Shown here: in pieces, positions 1-5,538 of the stretch | Position numbering within the stretch: the first letter of the stretch is position 1 | Layout of the letters: each line of letters opens with the position of its first letter | NCBI GenBank assembly: GCA_002720125.1 | Contig: PBGQ01000028.1 | Coordinates: forward strand, 37,071-43,667 | DNA: 6,597 nt | Source of the DNA: Rickettsiales bacterium | GTDB taxonomy: Bacteria > Pseudomonadota > Alphaproteobacteria > TMED109 | Direction: 5' to 3' | Program-made: the position numbers and the translations under genes | Notes under the pieces: generated by a model | The model's input: the letters and a program-made list of their open reading frames with translations, nothing else | What the model was told of the DNA's origin: nothing | Database searches by the model: none

Positions 1-462
1 TTAGTGGATAATCCTGGTTTTATAATTGGCACTCATGCAGAAAAAGCAGGTACAATAAGATACGGTGCAAAAGCATTAGCTGCAATATATCAAACTAATA
101 TTCCCACATGTACAATTATTCTTAGGAAGGCTTTTGGAGTTGCTGGAGCTGCACATATTAATCATACCAAATATAGATATAGATTTGCTTGGCCTTCAGG
201 TGATTGGGGATCTTTACCAATAAAAGGAGGGATTGAAGCAGCTTATAAATCTGAGTTATTAAACTCTAAAGAACCTGAAAACTTAAAAAAATATCTTGCA
301 AATAAGTTAGAATCTTTTTCTTCTCCTTTCCGATCTGCCGAAAAATTTTTAATAGAAGATATAATAGATCCAAGATCAACAAGAAAGAAAGTATGCGAGT
401 GGATTAGCCTAGCCTATAAGATCTTAAAAATAGGTCCTAGTTCTTTCGGATATAGACCGTAG
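1..462 (+). CDS. Acyl-CoA carboxylase, carboxyltransferase (beta) subunit, C-terminal fragment
   Basis: The reading frame is open from base 1 and ends at TAG 460-462, so only the last 153 residues are present and the true start lies left of the window; the GTG at base 4 is internal. The fragment belongs to the C-terminal half of the biotin-dependent acyl-CoA carboxyltransferase fold (PccB/AccD-like, crotonase superfamily). In that family this subunit moves the carboxyl group from carboxybiotin to an acyl-CoA such as propionyl-CoA, working in the cytoplasm with a biotin carboxylase/BCCP alpha subunit. Recognisable blocks are VDNPGF near residues 2-7, EKAGTIRYGAKALAAIY in the first 30 residues, RKAFGVAGAAH, then WPSGDWGSLPIKGGIEAAY, and a late DPRSTRKKVCEW. 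The FGVAGAAH segment differs from the GGAY motif of classical PccB, pointing to a separate COG4799-type subgroup, so the acyl-CoA substrate cannot be stated. The next gene is convergent, so this is the last gene of its transcript. Confidence 0.9.
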   Translation, partial: LVDNPGFIIGTHAEKAGTIRYGAKALAAIYQTNIPTCTIILRKAFGVAGAAHINHTKYRYRFAWPSGDWGSLPIKGGIEAAYKSELLNSKEPENLKKYLANKLESFSSPFRSAEKFLIEDIIDPRSTRKKVCEWISLAYKILKIGPSSFGYRP

Positions 463-608
463 AAGTGTTTTCAATTATTTAGGATAAATTGTTTAATATT
501 AATCTATTTATTGATTAGTTAAATTTTTATTGAATATTCTATGACACTATCCATCTGAATAATAAAATGTAGATGTTATAAATAATTCTAAAGGTAATCA
601 TTAAGAAG
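463..608. other. Convergent intergenic region with a weak terminator-like hairpin
   Basis: This 146-base spacer separates two genes that end towards each other. I find no coding frame or RNA gene in it. The only structure is an AT-rich stem pairing 498-504 with 513-519 (7 pairs, one of them G-U, 8-base loop), followed by five T at 524-528. It could be a poor intrinsic terminator for the upstream plus-strand gene. A second short inverted pair, CATCT/AGATG, lies around 551-575 without a T tract. In sequence this AT-rich such stems arise by chance, so the assignment is weak. Confidence 0.25.
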
Positions 609-1034
609 TTAACTATTTATATATTCTCTTAATAGTTTTGTCTCTTCTGCGTAATTATTAATTAACCTATTAACTACATCACCGATTGATACAATGCCCA
701 GTAAATTTCCTTGATCAATAATTGGGATATGTCTTATTTTATGATTGGTCATTATTTCCATTAATTCTTTTGAGGTTGTTTTTATACTACAAGATATAAT
801 TTTTTTTGTCATAATTTGTGAAACTTTTTTATATCTATTATTAATAATGTCATTATAGTTTCTTATTAAGTCTCTTTCAGAAACCATCCCTACTGGAACA
901 CTAATTTTTTTTGATAAAACCACCAAACATCCAACACTATTGTAATTGAGTAGATTTATAAGATTTGTTATATTAGCATTCTGATCTATTGTAATACAAC
1001 CTCTACAAATTAAACTCTTTACTAAGCTCACCAT
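609..1034 (-). CDS. Two-CBS-domain protein
   Basis: A stand-alone CBS pair (Bateman module) of 141 residues. CBS pairs bind adenine nucleotides (AMP, ATP, sometimes SAM or NADH) and normally regulate a partner; stand-alone ones are common in Alphaproteobacteria and usually uncharacterised. CBS1 covers roughly residues 12-65 and ends in GMVSERDLIR. CBS2 covers about 73-130 with QIMTKKIISCS, then KIRHIPIID and GIVSIGDVVNRLI. The C-terminal tail ETKLLREYI matches the usual ending of this alphaproteobacterial family, and about 140 residues is its usual length. I chose ATG 1032-1034, preceded by GGGGAG four bases upstream. A GTG four codons further upstream (1044-1046) would place that Shine-Dalgarno inside the gene, and the GTG directly after the ATG would give a better 7-base spacing, so the start may move by a codon. 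It lies 75 bases downstream of the HPF-like gene on the same strand and may be co-transcribed with it. Confidence 0.88.
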   Translation of the reverse strand: MVSLVKSLICRGCITIDQNANITNLINLLNYNSVGCLVVLSKKISVPVGMVSERDLIRNYNDIINNRYKKVSQIMTKKIISCSIKTTSKELMEIMTNHKIRHIPIIDQGNLLGIVSIGDVVNRLINNYAEETKLLREYINS

Positions 1035-1109
1035 ATGACTCCCCACTAAATGAAATTGATAAACCTTAAACTTATCTTAACATTTGAAATATCTTCTTAA
1101 TCAATCATT

Positions 1110-1466
1110 TCAAAATAGAAAACTTTCTTTAATGTTTAATGCTTTCTTTCTACTCTTTCTTTTCAATTTTTTTCTTCTAATATGCCTTCTTATTCTCTTT
1201 GACATATTCAATAATGCTAAGTTAAGTGCTTTATAAGGAAATTTAGATCTTCCAGTAGTTTCAAACTCCATACTCTTAATTATTATTATTTTAAGTTTTA
1301 CTTTATAGAAGTAATTTTTTCTTTCTAAGCTAGCATTATAACCTATAGCATTAGTAGCATATTTTGATAAAAGTTCTTTTATTTTATTTCTACAGTAAAC
1401 TGAATAATGATTGCCTATACTAAGATTTTTTCCAAATACTTTATTTGTAATATGAAAAGTATTCAT
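1110..1466 (-). CDS. Short ribosome hibernation-promoting factor-like protein (RaiA/HPF, S30AE domain)
   Basis: A very basic 118-residue protein that I read as a divergent HPF/RaiA (S30AE) family member. Such proteins bind the 30S decoding region in slow growth and block translation. The match is by pattern: a GKNLSI entry to the first helix, an NKIKELLSKY helix end, a NASLERKNYFYKVKLKI beta pair, a PYKALNLALLNMSKRIRRHIRR helix, and a Lys/Arg-rich finish (KKLKRKSRKK). These follow the order in E. coli HPF, including the helix that normally reads as Y-A-A-x-D-x-x-x-x-K-L. Many alphaproteobacterial HPFs are long forms of about 190 residues with a C-terminal dimerisation domain; this one stops after the first domain, and the following 75 bases are too short to hold the rest. 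The ATG at 1464-1466 has no Shine-Dalgarno. Rpl- or RNA-binding proteins of other families could share the charge, so the identification is probable, not certain. ptsN and rpoN, frequent neighbours of hpf, are absent here. Confidence 0.68.
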   Translation of the reverse strand: MNTFHITNKVFGKNLSIGNHYSVYCRNKIKELLSKYATNAIGYNASLERKNYFYKVKLKIIIIKSMEFETTGRSKFPYKALNLALLNMSKRIRRHIRRKKLKRKSRKKALNIKESFLF

Positions 1467-1608
1467 AATATATAAATATCATATTTTTATCTAAAATAGA
1501 AGAAGGCAAATAAATAATTTTGTAATTTTAATTAACCCTAAAAAGATAACTTAATATTTATATGAACCTTTATCTTAGTAAAAAAGCATCTTAAGTAGCA
1601 AAACAAAA

Positions 1609-1685
1609 TGGCGTCCTCGGCAGGATTCTAACCTGCGACCTGTCGCTTAGGAGGCGACTGCTCTATACAGCTGAGCTACGAGGAC
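1609..1685 (-). tRNA. tRNA-Arg (anticodon CCT), CCA encoded
   Basis: A full 77-base cloverleaf on the minus strand. The acceptor GTCCTCG pairs with CGAGGAC, the discriminator is G73, and CCA is genomically encoded. The D stem is GCTC/GAGC and the anticodon stem GTCGC/GCGAC carries the loop CTCCTAA, so the anticodon is CCT and reads AGG. The T stem is GCAGG/CCTGC. A20, C35 and G73 fit bacterial arginine identity. Core contacts T8-A14, G15-C48, G18-T55 and T54-A58 are intact. The odd point is that position 19 is T (plus-strand base 1667) instead of G and position 56 is A (base 1629) instead of C, so the usual G19-C56 pair has become U19-A56. It stands alone between the HPF-like gene downstream and the divergent lysR-type gene; the trailer after CCA is T-rich. 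Confidence 0.97.
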
Positions 1686-1755
1686 TAAAAAATAATATTT
1701 AAAAATTTTGTAATGTTTGATAATAATTATATTAAAATTAAAGAAACTGTAAACT
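1686..1755. promoter_or_regulatory. Divergent promoter region between tRNA-Arg and the LysR-type gene
   Basis: These 70 bases must hold the promoters for tRNA-Arg (minus) and the LysR-type gene (plus). On the minus strand a TATTAT hexamer lies about 8-13 bases before the tRNA 5' end, a plausible -10 with no convincing -35. Around 1717-1737 there is an imperfect dyad centred on the 8-base palindrome ATAATTAT (1723-1730), flanked by TTTGA and TTAAA. This is where an autoregulatory LysR site would be expected, since LysR regulators often bind interrupted dyads by their own promoter. The sequence is almost pure A/T, so neither element is strong. Confidence 0.3.
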
Positions 1756-2730
1756 ATGGCTATGACTATACATCAACTTAGAATTTTTTGGGCGGTTGCT
1801 CAGGCTAAATCTTATACGAAGGCTTCTAAAATGTTAGGATTAGCTCAACCATCATTATCTCAACAAATATCAAAATTAGAAGATGAAGTAGGAACGAAAT
1901 TGTTTAATAGAGCCTCAAGCCAGATCTTTCTTACCGATTCAGGAAAGTTTTTATATTCTAAAGCAGAAGTAGTTTTAGCTAGTATTGAGGAAACAGAAGA
2001 GGGATTAAAGCAATTCTCTGGAAATACAAGAGGCACTATCAAAGTTGGAATGTTGTCATCAGTTGCAAGAAACGTTTTGCCTATAACAATGAAAATATTT
2101 TCAAAGAAACTTCCAAATATAGAGATTAATGTTCTTGAAGTATCGCCTGCGGAAGCTATAGACTTGCTATACGCAAGGCAACTTAATGTCGCAGTTGTTG
2201 CGGCAGACTCTATAGCAGCATCTAATGTTTCATTCTCTTCAGTTGATATATTTTCAGATCCTTATGTTCTTGCTGTGCCCAAAAAAATAAATATTGATAA
2301 TGCTGATAGTTTTAAAGATTTAAAAGACTCAGATAAAGAGGTCATGAGTTCTATGATACTGTTTGAATTTGGTAGTTTATATAAAAAAAGAATTGATAAC
2401 TGGTTGAAAAATACTCTACTTGATTTAAAGACAATAGCACATACTCGATCTTATGAGGTAGCTCTATCAATGGTTGAGGCTGGATTAGGAGTAGTAGTTT
2501 TACCGGCATTAACATCTGTTGTAGGACTTAATAGATCTTATGATGTTAATTTATATAAAACTAATTTGTTGAACAGAAGATTAGTAGCTTTAACACCTAA
2601 TCAATTTTCTAAAACAGAACCTTCAAAGAGCTTTGTTTTTAGCCTTCAAGAAGCAGGAAAACACTTAAAGTTGCCCGAGATATTAGAAGCTCCAAAATTA
2701 TTTTTAACACCTGCGGATAGTAAAAAATAA
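1756..2730 (+). CDS. LysR-type transcriptional regulator
   Basis: A 324-residue LysR-family regulator, near the usual 300-330. The N-terminal winged helix-turn-helix spans about residues 4-62: the opening TIHQLRIFWAVAQAKSYTKA, the recognition segment LGLAQPSLSQQISKLEDEVG, then KLFNR and LTDSG. A linker helix follows to about residue 90. The effector-binding (periplasmic-binding-protein-like) domain begins at GTIKVGML (about 93) and includes YEVALSMVEAGLGVVVLPA, the usual second-subdomain motif. The start is ATG 1756 or the second Met two codons later; neither has a clear Shine-Dalgarno. LysR proteins act as tetramers on DNA and respond to small molecules; the ligand cannot be deduced. The gene is divergent from tRNA-Arg, so there is no classic divergently transcribed target enzyme. 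It is followed on the same strand, after 42 bases, by the MBL hydrolase and the cNMP-binding gene, which are the nearest candidate targets. Confidence 0.95.
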   Translation: MAMTIHQLRIFWAVAQAKSYTKASKMLGLAQPSLSQQISKLEDEVGTKLFNRASSQIFLTDSGKFLYSKAEVVLASIEETEEGLKQFSGNTRGTIKVGMLSSVARNVLPITMKIFSKKLPNIEINVLEVSPAEAIDLLYARQLNVAVVAADSIAASNVSFSSVDIFSDPYVLAVPKKINIDNADSFKDLKDSDKEVMSSMILFEFGSLYKKRIDNWLKNTLLDLKTIAHTRSYEVALSMVEAGLGVVVLPALTSVVGLNRSYDVNLYKTNLLNRRLVALTPNQFSKTEPSKSFVFSLQEAGKHLKLPEILEAPKLFLTPADSKK

Positions 2731-2772
2731 AAAATTAAGGTATAAATAATTTGATTATTGATTGGTAATTTT

Positions 2773-3591
2773 ATGGAGTTAGTTTTTTGGGGAGTAAGGG
2801 GAAGTATTCCTACTCCAGGTATGGAATTTTCTAGGTATGGGGGAAATACGTCATGTGTAGAATTAAGAATTGATGATACCGTAATTATCTTTGATATGGG
2901 TTCTGGTATAAAGAAATTAGGGGACAGTTTAGTAAAAAGGAATATAAAAAATTTTGATATTCTAGTCTCTCATTTTCATTATGACCATACTTGTGGACTT
3001 CCTTTTTTCAAACCAGCTTATGATCCTACTTTTTCTTTTTCAATAAGGTCTGGAAAGATGGAGTCTAGAAAAGATGTATTGGGTGTTCTGAATTCTCAAA
3101 TCTGCAGTCCATCTTTTCCAATTACTGTAAATAATTTTAACGCAAATGTTGAATATAAAAATTTTGATATAGGAAAACCATTTTATTTGAAAGATAAAAA
3201 TATTAAAATTGATACAATTAATCTTAATCATCCTGATGGTGCTATTGGCTATAGAGTATGTGTGGGCAAAAAATCTGTGTGTTATATTACAGATCATGAA
3301 CACACATTAGGAAAAGAAAACCAAAGTTTAATTGATTTTTTAAAAGACTCCAATGTGTTAATTTATGACTCAACATACAAAGACGAAGACTTTAAGAATT
3401 ACATTGGATGGGGCCATTCTACATGGCAAGAAGGTTGCAGACTAGCAAAATTAGCAAATATTAAAAAATATTTTATATATCACCATAATCCTGATAATAC
3501 TGACGATGAGATGGAAAAAATAGAAAAAGGCAGTAGAATGATAGACAATAATTTTTTTGTTGCAAAAGAAGGTATGTGTGTGAATATATAA
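2773..3591 (+). CDS. Metallo-beta-lactamase-fold hydrolase (possible phosphodiesterase)
   Basis: A 272-residue cytoplasmic MBL-fold protein (Lactamase_B_2 type, COG1235-like, the superfamily that includes PhnP and RNase Z). It opens with the family signature FWGVRGSIPTPG (residues 5-16), then RYGGNTSCVE. The metal site is complete: HxHxDH is H67-F-H69-Y-D71-H72, with further candidate ligands H153, D174 and H237/H238. D199 (YDSTY) and H215 (GWGHST) are other conserved-looking positions. Near the C terminus HHNPDNTDDEM replaces the HHDP form I would expect, a mild change beside the site. Related enzymes hydrolyse phosphodiester bonds in cyclic phosphates, nucleotides or RNA; the substrate here is unknown. 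I chose ATG 2773 because the conserved N terminus begins there; the TTG at 2758 would add five unconserved residues. No Shine-Dalgarno is evident. The next gene begins 2 bases after the stop, so the two are almost certainly translated from one mRNA. Confidence 0.92.
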   Translation: MELVFWGVRGSIPTPGMEFSRYGGNTSCVELRIDDTVIIFDMGSGIKKLGDSLVKRNIKNFDILVSHFHYDHTCGLPFFKPAYDPTFSFSIRSGKMESRKDVLGVLNSQICSPSFPITVNNFNANVEYKNFDIGKPFYLKDKNIKIDTINLNHPDGAIGYRVCVGKKSVCYITDHEHTLGKENQSLIDFLKDSNVLIYDSTYKDEDFKNYIGWGHSTWQEGCRLAKLANIKKYFIYHHNPDNTDDEMEKIEKGSRMIDNNFFVAKEGMCVNI

Positions 3592-3593
3592 TT

Positions 3594-3953
3594 ATGGCTG
3601 ATAATTTGAAACAAAAATTTTTACCTGATGAATATATCTTTAAGCAAGGAGAGAAAGGTAGTAAAGCCTATCTTTTACTAGATGGTAGAGTTGCTATTGA
3701 GGTTAACTCGAAAAAGGTTGCTGAAATTTCTGAGATGGAAATATTTGGGGAAATGTCTCTGCTGCTAAATAAACCAAGAACGGCTAGTATAAAGGCATTA
3801 AAACCATCTATAGTACTACCAATAGACAAGAAAATCTTAGAAGAACTTTTAGGAAAATCTCCTCCAGTTATATCTTCCTTAGTAAAACAGTTAGCATACA
3901 GGCTATCACAATGCGACTCAGAAATTGAAAGCTTAAAGAAAAAAATTAATTAA
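3594..3953 (+). CDS. Small cyclic-nucleotide-binding (cNMP/CAP_ED) domain protein
   Basis: A 119-residue protein made of one cyclic-nucleotide-binding domain and a short charged C-terminal helix (about 90-119), with no DNA-binding, kinase or membrane part. The fold is shown by FLPDEYIFKQGEKGSKAYLLLDGRV (about residues 9-33), the usual first strands and Gly turn. The phosphate-binding cassette F51-G52-E53 to P61-R62-T63-A64-S65 keeps both the Glu that contacts the ribose and the Arg that contacts the cyclic phosphate, so ligand binding is plausible. cAMP, cGMP or another ligand cannot be told apart. ATG 3594 follows the MBL stop by two bases without its own Shine-Dalgarno, suggesting translational coupling; a GTG at 3576 overlapping the MBL gene is less likely. 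With no output domain it would act on a partner, and the MBL hydrolase is the obvious candidate. Its last eight bases overlap the end of the convergent EmrA-like gene. Confidence 0.9.
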   Translation: MADNLKQKFLPDEYIFKQGEKGSKAYLLLDGRVAIEVNSKKVAEISEMEIFGEMSLLLNKPRTASIKALKPSIVLPIDKKILEELLGKSPPVISSLVKQLAYRLSQCDSEIESLKKKIN

Positions 3954-3959
3954 TTTTTT
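3940..3959. repeat. 20-base A/T palindrome spanning two convergent stop codons
   Basis: Six A, then TTAATTAA (3946-3953), then six T form a perfect palindrome. The plus-strand stop TAA is 3951-3953 and the minus-strand stop is 3946-3948, placed symmetrically about the centre. Each strand's transcript ends in a run of at least six U after a weak all-A/U stem, so it may serve as a poor bidirectional terminator. The lack of G-C pairs makes that uncertain. Confidence 0.4.
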
Positions 3960-5058
3960 CCGATGTTATTACCTTTGTGACTACAGAAAGCCCGGGAACT
4001 ATCTTTCCAAAATATTCATCGGGTAGTTCAAAAGAAATTTTTACTGGAACTCTTTGAACCACCTTAACAAAGTTTCCAGATACATTTTGAGGAGGAATAA
4101 TACTGAATGAAGAGGCAGATGCCGGAGATTTAGATAAAACTTTTCCAGTGAGTTCTACTTTAGGATATGCATCAACTTTAATTTCTACTTTTTGCCCAAC
4201 CTTAATATTTTTAATTTGTGTTTCTTTATAATTGGAAATTATCCATACATCTTCGGTAGGAACAATCGACATCAGAGACCAGCCTTTTTTCATATATACG
4301 CCAGGTTCTACTATTCTATTAGCTATTATTCCGTTTATTGGTGCTCTAATAATTGTTGACTCCAAATCAATTTGAGAGCTTTTTAATTTGCTTTCTAAAG
4401 CATCTTTTTTCGCTAAAATTCCTGATCTTTGTGCTACTAATCTATCCAGATTAATTTTTAGTTGATTGATTTCTTTTTTTATTACAAGGTGGGAGATTTT
4501 AAGCTCTTCAACATTCGATTTTAATTGTTTTAATTTGTATAAGCTTTTTTCATAATTAGTAGATACTTTATCAAACTTTGCCTTACTTATTGTTTTTCTT
4601 TTTAAAAGTTGACTCATTCTATTTTTTTCTTCTGTCATCAGTTTAAGGTTAGATGTTTCAGCAGATGCTTTTGCATCAGCACTTTTGATTTTTGCATTAG
4701 AAAGCCTTAAAACCAGCTTTTTTTCGTCAATTCTTATATTTTCTGAAATTATTGTTGCGTCTATTTCTTTTACCATTGCTTCTGCTCCATTTAACTCAGC
4801 AAAAGCAATTTCGTATTTGGCTTTAAAGGGTTCTTCTTCAAATCTTACTATTATATCGCCTTTTTTTACTCTTGTATTTAAAACTCCAGGAACATCTTCT
4901 ACATAGCCAGATATCCTTGAAGAAATATTTGTAATGGATCCACGAATATAGGCATTATCAGTTTTTTCATAGTTACTGAAAGCTTTCCACCAAAAAGTCA
5001 GCGCGGATATAATTAAAAGGAATAGTATAAAGAAAGAAAGAATTATTTTTAAACGCAT
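3946..5058 (-). CDS. EmrA/HlyD-family membrane fusion (periplasmic adaptor) protein
   Basis: A 370-residue periplasmic adaptor of the EmrA type. In the family it links an inner-membrane exporter, usually an EmrB-like MFS drug pump, to an outer-membrane TolC channel. Residues 1-4 are cytoplasmic and about 5-25 form one uncleaved membrane anchor. TDNAYI (33-38) and ISSRISGYV (45-53) begin the EmrA core and the first half-lipoyl motif. A long coiled coil runs from about 80 to 235, longer than in RND adaptors. The second half-lipoyl is at IIRAPINGIIANRIVEPGV (236-254). The beta-barrel follows with VWIISNYKETQI (271-282) and the EmrA hallmark IIPPQNVSGNFVKVVQRVPV (320-339). ATG 5056-5058 has no Shine-Dalgarno. 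No emrB or tolC gene is next to it: downstream is the convergent cNMP-binding gene, upstream tRNA-Ala 56 bases away with no convincing terminator, so some transcription may come from there. The identification is firm; the cargo is unknown. Confidence 0.93.
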   Translation of the reverse strand: MRLKIILSFFILFLLIISALTFWWKAFSNYEKTDNAYIRGSITNISSRISGYVEDVPGVLNTRVKKGDIIVRFEEEPFKAKYEIAFAELNGAEAMVKEIDATIISENIRIDEKKLVLRLSNAKIKSADAKASAETSNLKLMTEEKNRMSQLLKRKTISKAKFDKVSTNYEKSLYKLKQLKSNVEELKISHLVIKKEINQLKINLDRLVAQRSGILAKKDALESKLKSSQIDLESTIIRAPINGIIANRIVEPGVYMKKGWSLMSIVPTEDVWIISNYKETQIKNIKVGQKVEIKVDAYPKVELTGKVLSKSPASASSFSIIPPQNVSGNFVKVVQRVPVKISFELPDEYFGKIVPGLSVVTKVITSEKIN

Positions 5059-5114
5059 ATTTTTTATTTATATCACTGTTTTTTACTACAGAGAAGAAAT
5101 TTAAGTTTTAATTA

Positions 5115-5190
5115 TGGTGGAGCCGAGGGGGATCGAACCCCTGACCTCGTGAATGCCATCCACGCGCTCTCCCAACTGAGCTACGGCCCC
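5115..5190 (-). tRNA. tRNA-Ala (anticodon GGC), CCA encoded
   Basis: A complete 76-base cloverleaf on the minus strand. The acceptor GGGGCCG pairs with CGGCTCC and contains the G3-U70 wobble that is the main alanine identity element; A73 and CCA follow. The anticodon stem CGTGG/TCACG holds the loop ATGGCAT, giving GGC (reads GCC and GCU), with the A32-U38 pair typical of this isoacceptor. The D loop has G18G19 and the T loop is TTCGATC, both canonical. Its first base directly follows the TAA of the TIGR02300 gene, so it must be processed from that transcript or started from within that gene. Confidence 0.98.
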
Positions 5191-5457
5191 TTACTTAATA
5201 TCAATAATATGCCCATTATCATTATCGCCTTCATTTTCTTCAAAATCAATATCATTAACATTAATATCATTTTCTATTTCTTCGGTTTCTTCTTTCTCAT
5301 GAATTTTTTTAGACATTTTTTTTTCTAATTCTTCTTCATTATTCCTTTCTAATTTAAAATTACATTTTGGACAAATAACTTCTGGTTTATTAAGGTCATA
5401 AAATTTTGTACTGCAACTTGTACAGAAGCGTTTTGTACCTCTATTATCAATATCCAT
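5191..5457 (-). CDS. TIGR02300-family zinc-ribbon protein
   Basis: An 88-residue small protein of the alphaproteobacterial TIGR02300 family, whose function is unknown. The N terminus carries a zinc ribbon: C12-x-x-C15 in GTKRFCTSC and C29-P-K-C32 in KPEVICPKC, with the family's FYDLNK between them. From about residue 37 the chain is a low-complexity, highly charged and mostly acidic tail (many Glu, Asp, Lys, Asn), probably disordered. I chose ATG 5455-5457 because GAGGAG lies seven bases upstream; an ATG five codons earlier (5470-5472) would put that ribosome-binding site inside the gene. It is divergent from aroA and followed at once by tRNA-Ala, the gene order I associate with this family in Alphaproteobacteria. 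A role in nucleic-acid or protein binding through the ribbon is possible but not shown. Confidence 0.9.
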   Translation of the reverse strand: MDIDNRGTKRFCTSCSTKFYDLNKPEVICPKCNFKLERNNEEELEKKMSKKIHEKEETEEIENDINVNDIDFEENEGDNDNGHIIDIK

Positions 5458-5464
5458 ATTGTAT

Positions 5465-5470
5465 CTCCTC
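5465..5470 (-). promoter_or_regulatory. Strong Shine-Dalgarno (GAGGAG) of the TIGR02300 gene
   Basis: GAGGAG on the minus strand is seven bases before ATG 5457 and decides that start. It is the clearest ribosome-binding site in the window; most other genes here have none that can be seen. Confidence 0.8.
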
Positions 5471-5485
5471 AATTAGGATGTTAAA

Positions 5486-5513
5486 TTGTTATACATAGTT
5501 GTTACAATAAAAT
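5486..5513 (+). promoter_or_regulatory. Candidate sigma-70 promoter of aroA
   Basis: TTGTTA (5486-5491) and TAAAAT (5508-5513) are separated by 16 bases, matching 4/6 and 5/6 of the consensus, and would start transcription near 5520 with a leader of about 35 bases. The same 97-base divergent region must also drive the TIGR02300/tRNA-Ala transcript, for which TTGTAA (minus strand, 5507-5502) is a possible -35. In A/T-rich sequence such matches are frequent. Confidence 0.35.
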
Positions 5514-5538
5514 ATTTTTAAAAACGTTTTATTTCAAG

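Noticed and set aside
1035..1109. Frameshifted remnant of an HPF C-terminal domain behind the short HPF-like gene
   Set aside because: The 75 bases are too short for the domain of about 55 residues and their translations show no resemblance to it.
1543..1576. 7-base inverted repeat AAGATAA/TTATCTT between tRNA-Arg and the HPF-like gene
   Set aside because: The 20-base loop, lack of G-C pairs and lack of a T tract make it no better than chance in this composition.
1860..2042. 60-codon minus-strand open frame inside the LysR-type gene
   Set aside because: It is antisense to the conserved helix-turn-helix coding region and has no recognisable product.
3040..3303. 87-codon minus-strand open frame inside the MBL hydrolase gene
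   Set aside because: It is a shadow of a well-supported gene; its Ile/Phe-rich translation is what A/T-rich antisense yields.
4685..4906. 73-codon plus-strand open frame inside the EmrA-like gene
   Set aside because: It is antisense to the lipoyl and coiled-coil coding region; no family or start signal was seen.
5470..5472. Upstream ATG as start of the TIGR02300 gene (five more residues)
   Set aside because: It would bury the strong GAGGAG ribosome-binding site in the coding sequence, and the extra residues are not part of the family N terminus.
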